Part shown: positions 49,287-58,600 of the stretch, one piece after another
How the letters are laid out: the number at the start of each line of letters is the position of its first letter
How positions within the stretch are numbered: the stretch's first letter is position 1
Assembly: GCA_936450465.1 (NCBI GenBank)
Contig: OW388304.1
Span: 9,368,700-9,432,699 of the forward strand
Direction: 5' to 3'
Length of the DNA stretch: 64,000 bases
Origin: Gibbula magus
Taxonomy: Eukaryota; Mollusca; Gastropoda; Trochida; Trochidae
Translations under genes and position numbers: made by a program
Notes under the pieces: generated by a model
The model's input: the letters and a program-made list of their open reading frames with translations, nothing else
Told to the model about the DNA's origin: nothing
The model's database searches: none

Positions 49287-49340
49287 GAAGTCCCAAAAAG
49301 GCAAGACAGACCAAGAGGGGAGGACGGGAGGGCCTAGAGC

Positions 49341-49433
49341 GTAGGTCCAGTCAACAGGTAAGTATAAATAATTACGTTTACTCAAAAACGTACTATTATT
49401 TAAATACCTATCTGTTGACTAGACCTACTATGC
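49341..49433. repeat. Internal complementary region (circle-junction copy)
   Basis: 49341-49381 reads outward as ...GTCAACAGGTAAGTATAAAT and on to GTTTAC, the reverse complement of the left terminus. After 13 bases (TCAAAAACGTACT), 49395-49433 is the exact reverse complement of the right terminus (39 bp). In DIRS elements this region templates completion of the termini during circle formation. Confidence 0.8.
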
Positions 49434-49514
49434 TTAGAATCCCACCGCGTGGAGGCGGGTCTGTATATACGTGGTAGTGACGAGACCAGCGACGAACCTT
49501 GAGTGTAAGCTAAC

Positions 49515-50059
49515 CTACAAGTCCTCCACCTTGTGGTGAGGACAAGGTACAGCCCGGGAGATACGATCTCTACCGCTGAGCGGATCGAAGAGACAACCCT
49601 GCCACTCAGCTAATCGAGAGAGTTGAAAGCGGAGCTGCCACGCTGACTTGACTAAGTGGAACCTCCGCGAACGAAGCCACTTCGGATAACATAGCGATTG
49701 CGTCAACCCCGTACCCTCAGCCTCCGTTTCTATACTGATGAACGGAGGGTTCGACCCGTCGACGTAGCGGACGTCACGCTCCGGCGAGTCCGGCGAGGAA
49801 TCACGTGGGGGTGACACCACCGTGACACGACGCGTAGGGTGTGAGGGGTACGCGATGGGGTCGCGGATGCGGAGGCCCTAGCGGACGTAGAACGCGAACC
49901 CTGAGGTACGACATTCGCATTGGGTTCACACGGTAGCGTAGTGGTAGTGTGAGTGGGTAAGGTCCGCGGACCCAGACGCGCATCGAGCAAGGAAGAGACC
50001 ATATCCTTGACATATGCCAGAAGGAGGGTCGGATTGACCTTGTCAAACCTAGCCTTCTT
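49515..50059 (-). pseudogene. DIRS-like gag, C-terminal part
   Basis: Begins with KKARFDKVNPTLL, then LAYVKDMVSSLLDARLGPR and a long Thr/Pro/Ser/Arg-rich stretch. A frameshift near 49800 leads into SSPDSPERDVRYVDGSNPPF and a Leu/Arg-rich end at 49515. Gag-like DIRS ORF1 proteins typically have a Cys/His cluster followed by a low-complexity tail; the cluster is in the separate N-terminal part at 50710-51239. The two parts share the 40-bp KKARFDKVNPTLL segment, which flanks the inserted leader copy. Broken; function as a capsid protein is inferred from position and family. Confidence 0.6.
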
Positions 50060-50710
50060 CACACACGTGAAACACCTAAGCAGCGGAGCGAAAGAACAAC
50101 AACTCTGACGATAGGTAATCGAGAGAGTTGAACCAAAGACTCTCGAAGAGCACAATGTCAAAATCAAGTAACGACCCGCCAAGGTAAAACAAAGACGAAC
50201 AAGCCAGACAAATACTAGGCTAAACACTTACAAGATAATTCAATCTTTATTTCACATAACAATCGTGCGTATACCAAACCGTAAGTGACTGGCGTAGCGA
50301 GTCACTTGAACCAAACTGATTCAACCTAAGGCTGAGTCATGTAGATTCGACCTAAGGCGATGCCAAAGGCGAATGGTAGGCGAAAGCTATCAACGGGCAA
50401 CGCGTGTCACTGTCGAGGAGTGTATCCACTGCTCCTTAACCAAGCTAGTCAAGCAGATTTCACGTAAGGTGATACCCGCGATCCACCTTAGGCGAATAAC
50501 TAGCGAAGCAAGTGACAGGCGAGGCGAGAAGCCAAGCGAGACGCGAAGCACTTGAGTACAGACCGAAGGCATATGACAAGCGAAAGCGAATGACAAGCGA
50601 AGCAAGCCAAACGCGTAGGAGAGATTCCACTGCTCCTTTACCCTACGCAAATCAACAACCAACAGTTAGCACTAGAGTACGGACCGAAATGCGTATGACA
50701 AGCGAAAGCG
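50060..50710 (-). repeat. Second copy of the DIRS leader inside the gag frame
   Basis: Almost identical to 51396-52053, apart from a 5-base difference (CTGAACTCG against CTCG) and scattered changes. It splits the gag frame and is bounded on both sides by a 40-bp direct repeat of gag coding sequence (50020-50059, 50710-50749). Confidence 0.85.
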
Positions 50711-51239
50711 AAGGAGGGTCGGATTGACCTTGTCAAACCTAGCCTTCTTGGACTTCTTCTTTTTGCTCTTGGGCGTAGTGGGTCCGCCAACCTTAAGCCT
50801 AAGTGGAGACAACCGCTTGTCTGGCAAAGGAGGGGACAACGGGCGAGTCCGCGGACGAGAACTGGAACACGACGGCGGAGGGGGGGGAGCGCGAATCCTT
50901 CGACCCCCTAGCGGGTTCGGACAAGACCGACGATTCCCTGTCGAATTCATCCAAACGTTCCGTGAGGACAATGTCTACGTCCTCCTCCGGAGACGGATGA
51001 CGAATGGGAGACATCTCCCTACGTTGAGCTGACGACGCACGCATCTGAAGCGAAGCCCTATCGGCCACAGACTTGCGTATGGCGGAAACGTACGCGTGGA
51101 ACTCCGATTCTGAGAGAGGAGCGCACTCGTTGCAACGGTACTCCTCTTCGCAAAGGTCCTTACACTTCCTACATAACAAGTGCGGATCCTTAGAGGCGGA
51201 CTTCCTGCCTCCGCAATTCGTGCAAAAGGCGGAGTACAT
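50710..51239 (-). pseudogene. DIRS-like gag, N-terminal part with Cys/His cluster
   Basis: From the ATG at 51239: MYSAFCTNCGGRKSASKDPH, then LLCRKCKDLCEEEYRCNECA, giving a CxxC-x9-HxxCxxC...CxxC cluster in the first 40 residues. This resembles the zinc-binding motif found in gag-like ORF1 proteins of animal DIRS elements. An acidic middle (SPEEDVDIVLTERLDEFDRE) follows, then a frameshift near 50810 into a Lys-rich segment (TPKSKKKKSKKARFDKVNP) that may bind nucleic acid. The frame is then broken by the second leader copy. No reverse transcriptase follows. Confidence 0.65.
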
Positions 51240-51395
51240 GGCGGACGAAACGATAAGACGCGTAACGTAAGCGAATTAGAGACAGTCAAGTCACCTACGC
51301 GGCGTGGCGAAACGCGAGACACTCACTCGCGTAGCGAAGACGAGGTGAATCCCTACGGAAAAACACCTAAGCAGCGTAGCGTAGACGAGGTGAGT

Positions 51396-52525
51396 CACAC
51401 ACGTGAAACACCTAAGCAGCGGAGCGAAAGAACAACAACTCTGACGATAGGTAATCGAGAGAGTTGAACCAAAGACTCTGAACTCGAAGAGCACAAAGTC
51501 AAAATCAAGTAACGACCCGCCAAGGTAAAACAAAGACGAACAAGCCAGACAAATACTAGGCTAAACACTTACAAGATAATTCAATCTTTATTTCACATAA
51601 CAATCGTGCGTATACCAAACCATAAGTGACTGGCGTAGCGAGTCACTTGAACCAAACTGATTCAACCTAAGGCTGAGTCATGTAGATTCGACCTAAGGCG
51701 ATGCCAAAGGCGAATGATAGGCGAAAGCTAGCAACGGGCAACGCGTGTCACTGGCGAGGAGTGTATCCACTGCTCCTTAACCAAGCTAGTCAAGCAGATT
51801 TCACGTAAGGTGATACCCGCGATCCACCTTAGGCGAATAACTAGCGAAGCAAGTGACAGGCGAGGCGAGAAGCCAAGCGAGACGCGAAGCACTTGAGTAC
51901 AGACCGAAGGCGTATGACAAGCGAAAGCGAATGACAAGCGAAGCAAGCCAAACGCGTAGGAGAGATTCCACTGCTCCTTTACCCTACGCAAGTCAACAAC
52001 CAACAGTTAGCACTAGAGTACGGACCGAAATGCGTATGACAAGCGAAAGCGAATGACAAGCGAAGCAAGCCAAACGATTAGGAGAGATACCACTACTCCT
52101 CTACCATACGCAAGACAAACACCTAACAGTTAGCACTAGAGTACGGACCGAAAGGCGTATGACAAGCGAAAGCGGATGACAAGCGAAGCCAGTCACCTGC
52201 GTAGGAGAAATACCACTGCTCCTTTATCCTACGCAAGTCAAACACCCAACAGTCAGGTGAGAGAAAACAAAGAATCACGAGCTGCACGTTCGGCGCATGC
52301 AACCCACCTACTCCGGGCGGTCGCTAGCTAGCACATGTCAACAAGGCCCCTTGAAAACTAACACCTACTTGAAACAGATTGCAACCACAACCTGCACTAC
52401 CGAAGATTAAAGTTGAGGGTATCTCTTGAACAAACAAGAGAAAAATAGCAAGTTAGCAACACAAGCCGCTAAATACCCAGTCACAGAACAAAAACATACA
52501 CGTCTGCCTTGCTCTGCAACTTTTA
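51396..52525 (-). other. Leader region of the DIRS-like element
   Basis: Lies between the terminal repeat and the gag start on the coding strand. It is CpG-rich, with recurring GCGAAGC and GCGAAAGCGAA words. At 51910-52257 a unit of about 122 bp is tandemly repeated three times, each with a potential hairpin (GGAGAGATTCCACTGCTCC). No coding capacity is evident. Confidence 0.7.
51910..52257. repeat. Tandem repeat, about 122 bp x 3
   Basis: Units start with GCGTATGACAAGCGAAAGCG at 51910, 52032 and 52155 and end in AGCACTAGAGTACGGACCG. Part of the unit recurs in the duplicated leader near 50570-50700. In DIRS-like elements such repeats may be promoter or packaging signals; this is inference. 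Confidence 0.75.
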
Positions 52526-52704
52526 GGAGAGTGAACTAGACAGGTAGTGACGTCACGAGACCACCTGGACTTACCGCCCTTGGATAAGGGACTTTACGCA
52601 CCCCTTCTCCACTGGTTCAAGGTCGGCTGTGTTAAGGTTGAAATAGCATACCTATTAGGAGGTAGGCATAGTAGGTCTAGTCAACAGATAGGTATTTAAA
52701 TAAT
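52526..52704. repeat. Inverted terminal repeat of the DIRS-like element (right on +)
   Basis: Mirror of 49101-49286. Its outer end (TAGTCAACAGATAGGTATTT) differs from the left terminus but exactly matches 49395-49433 inverted. Carries TGACGTCA at about 52548. Confidence 0.85.
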
Positions 52705-52977
52705 GATGATCTACATAGAATTGGACTCTCGGACTACACTGAATGTAATTGTAAATCTCCTTGTGAAAATTCTGATCATTATTTCATGGAATGTATTATG
52801 TATCATAATATTAGACATCAAATGTTTCAAAATATTAGTATATTATGCAATAACAGAGTACAGTTAAATTTAGACTTGTTGTTAAATGGCAATGTAAATC
52901 TTTCTCATAATGATAACGTGCACATTTTAAAAGAGGTACATAATTATATATCTCTCTCTGGAAGATTTAACAATTAA
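52705..52977 (+). pseudogene. LINE ORF2 C-terminal fragment (second non-LTR family)
   Basis: Open from the DIRS boundary: DDLHRIGLSDYTECNCKSPC, then ENSDHYFMECIMYHNIRHQM, with a CxC..C..H....C zinc-knuckle-like cluster, and a final HILKEVHNYISLSGRF before the stop. This is the typical C-terminus of many non-LTR retrotransposon proteins (cluster followed by a 'hxYIxxTGRF' end). It differs from the L1/Tx1-like copy upstream. Everything upstream of the cluster is missing, so it is a 5'-truncated relic; an AT-rich 3' region follows to about 53140. Confidence 0.75.
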
Positions 52978-53205
52978 GATAGAAATTGCTTACCCATTAG
53001 AATATTTATTTTTGTCATTATACTATGCTATGTCATTTCGGATTATTTTGTAAATATACTCATATTTCCATATAAACTTGTCTCTGTACATAATGTATGT
53101 TACGTTTCAATATTATATGTCAACATTGTACATAGGAGAGGGTTTCTTTAAGTTGGATAACTTGTACCCAATCCTTTCTCTTGAATAAATATGTTTAAAT
53201 CAAAC

Positions 53206-53345
53206 CTTGGTCTACCACTTTGAGTGGGTGGAACCAGATTGTTGATAACGGCTCCGAAGTTGTAAGATCGTGCTGTAGTGGGCATGAAATTGACGTGCAA
53301 GAGCTTTAACCAATTCTGCACCATCAAGACGTTCAATTTGTGTTT
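53206..53345 (-). pseudogene. Tc1-like transposase N-terminal fragment
   Basis: The minus strand reads IERLDGAELVKALARQFHAH, then YSTILQLRSRYQQSGSTH, the first helix-turn-helix of a Tc1-type transposase (compare the general pattern LARQF..H.STI.RL..RY..TGST). A stop follows, and another frame carries QSGRPRFD, matching the GRPR linker after this helix. Only this N-terminal domain remains. It lies in the C1q intron, antisense to the gene. Confidence 0.65.
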
Positions 53346-53735
53346 CAATCAACTCCTAATCTTGGCATAATTGATTGTCTCTTTTTAAGCAGAAGAATAA
53401 ATAAGCAAATATAATACATTTATATACCCAATAGTACAAGTTCATCAATTTGCATATGCATATTTGTATTTTGGTCCACTTGCATTTGAATTGTCTGTCA
53501 ACCGTGAAAAACATGGTGCAAAGGGTTGATTTTGTTAATAAGGTGATGCGTGACGGTTGACTTTGATTTTATACATTGCCACTGTATATTCTTCTATCAA
53601 AAACATTTAAATCTTGGTTTGGATTTCAATTTAAGTAGGTAAAACATTATTCCGTAGATTTCACTCATCATTTCTGTTGTTTAACTTTCAAAAAAACATT
53701 TAAAAAATCAGTTCGCGTATCTTGCTATGTTTCAG

Positions 53736-54160
53736 GTCTCAGTCGCCAAGAAGTTGCTTTTGAAGCTAATATGGCCATGAAAGGTGAAAGAAATCAACTG
53801 AGAACATTCCAAAAAAATTCACGTCTTCTATTTCCTACAATCCAATACAACGATGGTGGGTGTTGGAACTCCTCTACTGGTGTGTTCACTGCCACTGTGA
53901 ATGGTACCTATCTCTTCTGGATTGACCTAACATTTACTGCTGTAGATTCCTTTACTCTGTTTATGAGGAGAAACGATCAGAATTTCGGTAAAGCATTTGG
54001 ACGTCTTCCTAACCCAGCAGAGACGACCATGACAAGTCGGATTTCCATGACACAGCTGGTAGAAGGTGATCATGTCGACTTCATTGCCAACAAAGATATA
54101 AACTTTTTGCCAATCGTCTCTTCGTGCGGAGGCACTCTTCTGTATTCCGGAGTACAGTAA
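53736..54160 (+). CDS. Secreted C1q-domain protein, exon 2 (globular C1q head)
   Basis: Acceptor TATGTTTCAG ends at 53735; the first two bases complete the Gly codon left by exon 1, and the stop is at 54158-54160. Together with exon 1 this gives about 244 residues. The exon encodes a full C1q/TNF-like jelly roll: VAFEANMA at its start, STGVFTATVNGTYLFWIDLT (the hallmark strand pair), then MTQLVEGDHVDF and a final CGGTLLYSGVQ. The usual lengths are about 130-140 residues, as here. It is preceded by a coiled coil rather than collagen, so the product is a soluble C1q-domain-containing protein. A polyadenylation signal follows at once. No sign of decay. Confidence 0.9.
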
Positions 54161-54184
54161 TAATGTTGTATTAAAATGAAGGAA

Positions 54185-54190
54185 AATAAA
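54185..54190 (+). terminator. Polyadenylation signal of the C1q gene
   Basis: AATAAA 25 bases after the stop codon, the only canonical hexamer close by. Confidence 0.6.
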
Positions 54191-54289
54191 AACATTGTTT
54201 TAGAAAATAATAATGTGTATGTCCAACTGTATGTTTTGGGATATTCAGCGAAAACAACCCAAAGATCAAATTTTGTTTAAAATAGAGCC

Positions 54290-54920
54290 ATTGGCTCTGT
54301 AGCTCATCAGGATTTAAACAATTAACTAAATAAATTTCAAAATGTCAAATTTTCAATTTTACTTATGTTCGAACAAACACTTTAAGTACTTAAGTACTTC
54401 GGAAGGAGATGAAACCTGTTTATTGTAGGTCTTGACCCATATTTAGACTCACTGGGTCACCAAATCTACAATGTAGAATCACCATTGGCCAAGGAATCTG
54501 CACACAACATTTCAGCTTTTTAGACCTTTTGGTCCTGAAAAAGAAGATGAAAATAGATGTTTAAGTTCGTGCCGACTGTGACCTTCGTTTGGGTCATGGG
54601 ATCACCAAATCTACAATTTAAAATCTCCATTGGCCAAGGAGTCTTGACCCAGCATTTTAGCTTCCTAGTCCTTTTGGTACTGGAGAAGAAGATAAAAATA
54701 AGTGTTCAAGGTCGTGACACGTGTGACCCTATTTGGGGTCACAGGGTCACCAAATGAACAATTTAGAATCCCCATTGGACAAGGAATCGGGCACAACATT
54801 TCAGCTCCCTAGTCCAAGTGGTTCTGGAGAAGATGAAGAAAAATCGAAGAAAAAGATTACAGACGGACCAATGGACTGGCGGACGGAGCCATGCCTTTCA
54901 GGCCTGAAAAGCTAAAAGGG
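54290..54920. repeat. Interspersed repeat of three ~150-bp units
   Basis: The phrase GGGTCACCAAAT(C/G)(T/A)ACAAT, CCATTGG(C/A)CAAGGA, CA(A/G)CATTT(C/T)AGCT and a following GAAGA(A/T)GA recurs at about 54450, 54600 and 54750. The block opens with AGAGCCATTGGCTCTGTAGC and closes with GACTGGCGGACGGAGCC ... CAGGCCTGAAAAGCT. The tandem three-unit interior with GC-rich ends suggests a non-autonomous mobile element of a kind frequent in molluscs. The reading frames over it are not coding. Confidence 0.6.
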
Positions 54921-55602
54921 GCAGTATGACCAGGTGTATTTGTTGAGGCTAAATTCAAGGGGATCTCCGATTGCTCATCAGAATGACTTCCCCAGCAATA
55001 TTTTATAATTGGACTATGTTTTATTCAACCATGACATTGCTGGATACTCGATTCTAACTGGTTCTCTAGAAAAATCAAATGTGATCAATTCTGAATTGAA
55101 CCTCCTCTGATTCAGCGCTGCTTCACCGCTCATTGTTGCATCTACCTTGTGACGTCACAATCTATCCGAACAAACGGTCGATTGTATGCTCTATTTGTGG
55201 AAATCAAAATAACTGATACTAATTAACTGATCAAATTAGTCTTTCCTGTAGCGTGTTTTAGAGCTACATTAAATGATAGATTAGCAAGACAAACTTCGTC
55301 AGTATCAAGATCTATCCAAATAGCGATATGTACGGCAGAGTAGACGAGCAAACGGAATGTCATTGCATTGACACTTGGTTGGCCGGTTCTGAAAACCAAT
55401 CTTAACGTTTTGATGCAAAATAAGACATAAATATTTTTATCATCTTCACACATACGCGTACACAAATAAATATAATGTGCATTCCTTACCCGATAGAGAC
55501 AGAAGCCTCACCTGGAACGATTCTTTTTAATACATACATGTCCTCAAGCTCGTCATTCACAGCTAGCCATAATGGCAAACGATAGCCATTTTGAAAGTTT
55601 CA
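54921..55602. other. Spacer before duplication copy B
   Basis: No gene is seen. A 14-bp perfect palindrome TTGTGACGTCACAA lies near 55147. Confidence 0.5.
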
Positions 55603-58600
55603 TGCGAATTTGAGAGTTCAAACAGCAAGATGGTTGACCATTTCATAATGGTGCCATTATTAATAATAATTAAAGCTCTACTCCGAGTGTTTTGGTATCG
55701 CTACATCAAGCGGGCAATTAAATGTGAAAAGAGAAATGGGCTCGCAAGGCTTAACCGAACGATAAACATTCGTTTTAGAACTCTATTTATTGATTCAGGA
55801 GTATTATTTAGCCATTGCTAACACTTATTTACCTTTTCCTAGGATAACTTTATTCAGGAAGAACGGCGTGCTACAACGCCTTTAATAGAAGGTTCTTCCC
55901 TTTTTTTGTGGAAACAAACTTCAAGTGGACATTTTTAAAATACATAAATTTTATTAATACATGGTTATAAAACAATTGAGTTGAAACATATTACCATCAC
56001 ATTCAGTTAAAGAAAAATAACCCAATGAGAAATGAAGTTGTTCATCAACGCTGCAAATGTTGAACAATCGGTAACTGCATGTTGATCGGCATAATAAAAA
56101 AATGCATTGTTGTCATTTTACTGGGGTTTTTTCACCGAATGTTCGTGTTAATCTTTTCTGTAGGAGATATTTCTCTATGTTAGATCAATATTCTACACGC
56201 ACATCTCACGCCAAGCAGGCCAAGTTAAGTTTCCTTACATTTTGTATATATTGTTTGATCAGATTCAGTCATATCATTCCGTCACGAGGTCTTCATGTTA
56301 GACTCTCACACATACGTGATGTGTTCTTCTATGTAGACTCAACATCCTATTAACAAAATTTCACAGTCAATATCCCCTGTTAAGGTTTGTATTATTATTT
56401 CTCAGCGTTAAAACTGACGTCCTGTCACTAAGTCTTCATGTTAACCAGTTCTGTCATATAGGTGAAGTCCCTCTGTGTCTTATCAACATCCAAATCACAC
56501 ACGTTCACACCAAAGAGCCAAAGTCAAGGTCTCAGGTTGTATTATATCAGTTTTCTGTTTGGATCAATATTCTTAACACACACTCACACCAAGAATATCA
56601 CGTTAAAGATTTTTGCATTACGGTTTGTATTATCATATCAGTGTCCATCATGTCATTCTGTCACTACGTGTACGTGTCTGTTTTAACCGTTTCTGACGCA
56701 TACGTGATGTTTTTGTATGATCAATACACGTCTTCACACAAAGGATTCAAAGTTAAGTCCTGCTCTTGTGGTTTATCAGATTACACCAGTTGTCAGTATG
56801 ACGTTCTCTCACTAAATGTCCATGTTAACCAATGTCTGATTCATGAACGTGCCATTCCGTTGTAGTTGACCATTGCTCTTACTTCACTCAAATGATGCAG
56901 AGTTGAAGCCTACTGTTATTCTTCAGGTGAATATATCACTTGTCACTAGCATTCCATGTTAACATCATCTGACATTAACGTTATGTTTTATATAAGGTCA
57001 ACACTCACATTGTGTTAAAATAATGGATTTAAACGCTAAGTCTCCCGGTAAGGTGTGTATAATTGTACACCTTTCCTTATTTTACCAATGCGGAGAAACC
57101 AGTGCCTCTTTTGTTTGGCCAATTGATTTCAAGTATCAGCCCGTCATTAAAGTTTGTATTATCTTATCAGCAGCGAAGAAGTTACCTTTCTTATGCTTTG
57201 TGTTAATGGAGACCATGTTTTAATAAACGTGGTTCTCTATCACAACAATGTTCAAACCACACTGCAGACGTTATTTAAAGGGGTTCGTAATAATTGCCCA
57301 CGCACATCTCATATTGTCAGATTTTCGCTCTCAGAAGTTAATAGCTTAGGTCCACTTTTCATCAACAGTGTGTTGTGAGAAACATAAAAAATCAAATTAC
57401 CTTTGGATACAAATAAGGAAAGCTAATGGTATTATGGTATTGTGAAATAGTTTATGTTTTATGGTAAAAACATTATCTGCTCTTCAACCATATATAAATG
57501 AATGATGTAATAAAAATATAAATTGTCCAGTGAAGAGTTATCTCCCTTTGCCAATACTTCATACATATTCAACTTCAGCATCAAATTACTCAGAAAATAG
57601 GTCCGTGACATATATTTTTGTATTTTCTATTATTCTTCAGCGGCAAGTTTTCCACAAGTTTTATAATGTTTGAATTATTCTTCATTTATTTTAATTCTTG
57701 AACAGGACTTCTGAAGTTATTTCTGCAGAATCCATTGTTGACGTTGTATTTTATCATATAAGGTTGATGGGAAAAAAGCAACATACGGATTGCAGAAATC
57801 ACTTTTCTATTATAATAACATTCCAATAACGAAAGAAAAACAACAATATATCTTTGAATAATCATCACTATTTTTGAAAGGGTGACTTTGATGAAATAAA
57901 ACAGTTTTTCATTTTTTTTAGACATCATTTTGCAGAAAAAATAGGTCCATGACAAGCACTTTTTCTTTTTGAATCTCGAATAATATATATTCAGCTTTCA
58001 TCATACTAATTTACAGCAATTTTACATTTATTTTGATTATCGTTGGGAACCTCTTTAAAGCTAAAGTGTAGTTTATTAAAGATTCTTTCATCATGTCAAG
58101 TGTCTGCCATTCATTGTTCGTGTTATTCAGGTATGTATTTGTTAATGCCTATACAATCAATATTCAATATGGATCAATATTCCGAATAAACTTGAAGAAA
58201 AAGGTCTTGTATTATTGCCAAAGGTTGGCTTTCAATCTTCTATTAGATCTACCAAGTAAACGATTTCCGATAGAGTCTAGCGTGTTCTTGATTTCTCTGT
58301 GTGGGATCGATATATATTTCATGTACATAATTATTTAAATTTAAGTTGTGCTGTTCGTGTATCTGCTGTCACTTTGATGCTCTGTTTTGAATTTCCGATA
58401 TCAGGTGAGGGTTTGAATTATTTCACTTGTCAATGTATTGATATATCTGTATAACACTAATCAGATTTGTGTATTTGTGTATTTGTGTTAACCATTTCTG
58501 ATGTGTACGTCTAATATCTCTGTGTAAGATCAACTTTCCAAACACTCTTCTTTATTTCAAGGATTCGGGGTTAAGTTGCCTTGTTAAACCTTGAGGAATA

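Larger units (their letters stand above)
49101..52704 (-). mobile_element. DIRS-like retroelement, non-autonomous derivative
   Basis: Inverted terminal repeats of about 180 bp (49101-49286 and 52526-52704) are nearly identical internally but differ at their outermost 25 bases. An internal region at 49341-49433 consists of two halves back to back: 49341-49381 is the complement of the left outermost end and 49395-49433 the complement of the right outermost end. This is the internal complementary region of DIRS elements, and on the coding (minus) strand it lies near the 3' end, as in DIRS. A gag-like frame with a Cys/His motif is present. Reverse transcriptase, RNase H, tyrosine recombinase and methyltransferase are all missing. 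The element is clearly richer in GC and CpG than the host DNA. No target-site duplication is seen, as expected for recombinase-mediated insertion. Confidence 0.75.

Noticed and set aside
49105..49381. Separate 280-bp MITE next to a larger TIR transposon
   Set aside because: The matching of each half of the central junction to a different outer terminus, and the shared long inverted repeat 49101-49286/52526-52704, are better explained by one DIRS-type element; kept as the main alternative.
50799..51239. Host zinc-finger gene
   Set aside because: The Cys/His frame lies wholly inside the inverted-repeat element, is frameshifted, and resembles DIRS gag-like proteins.
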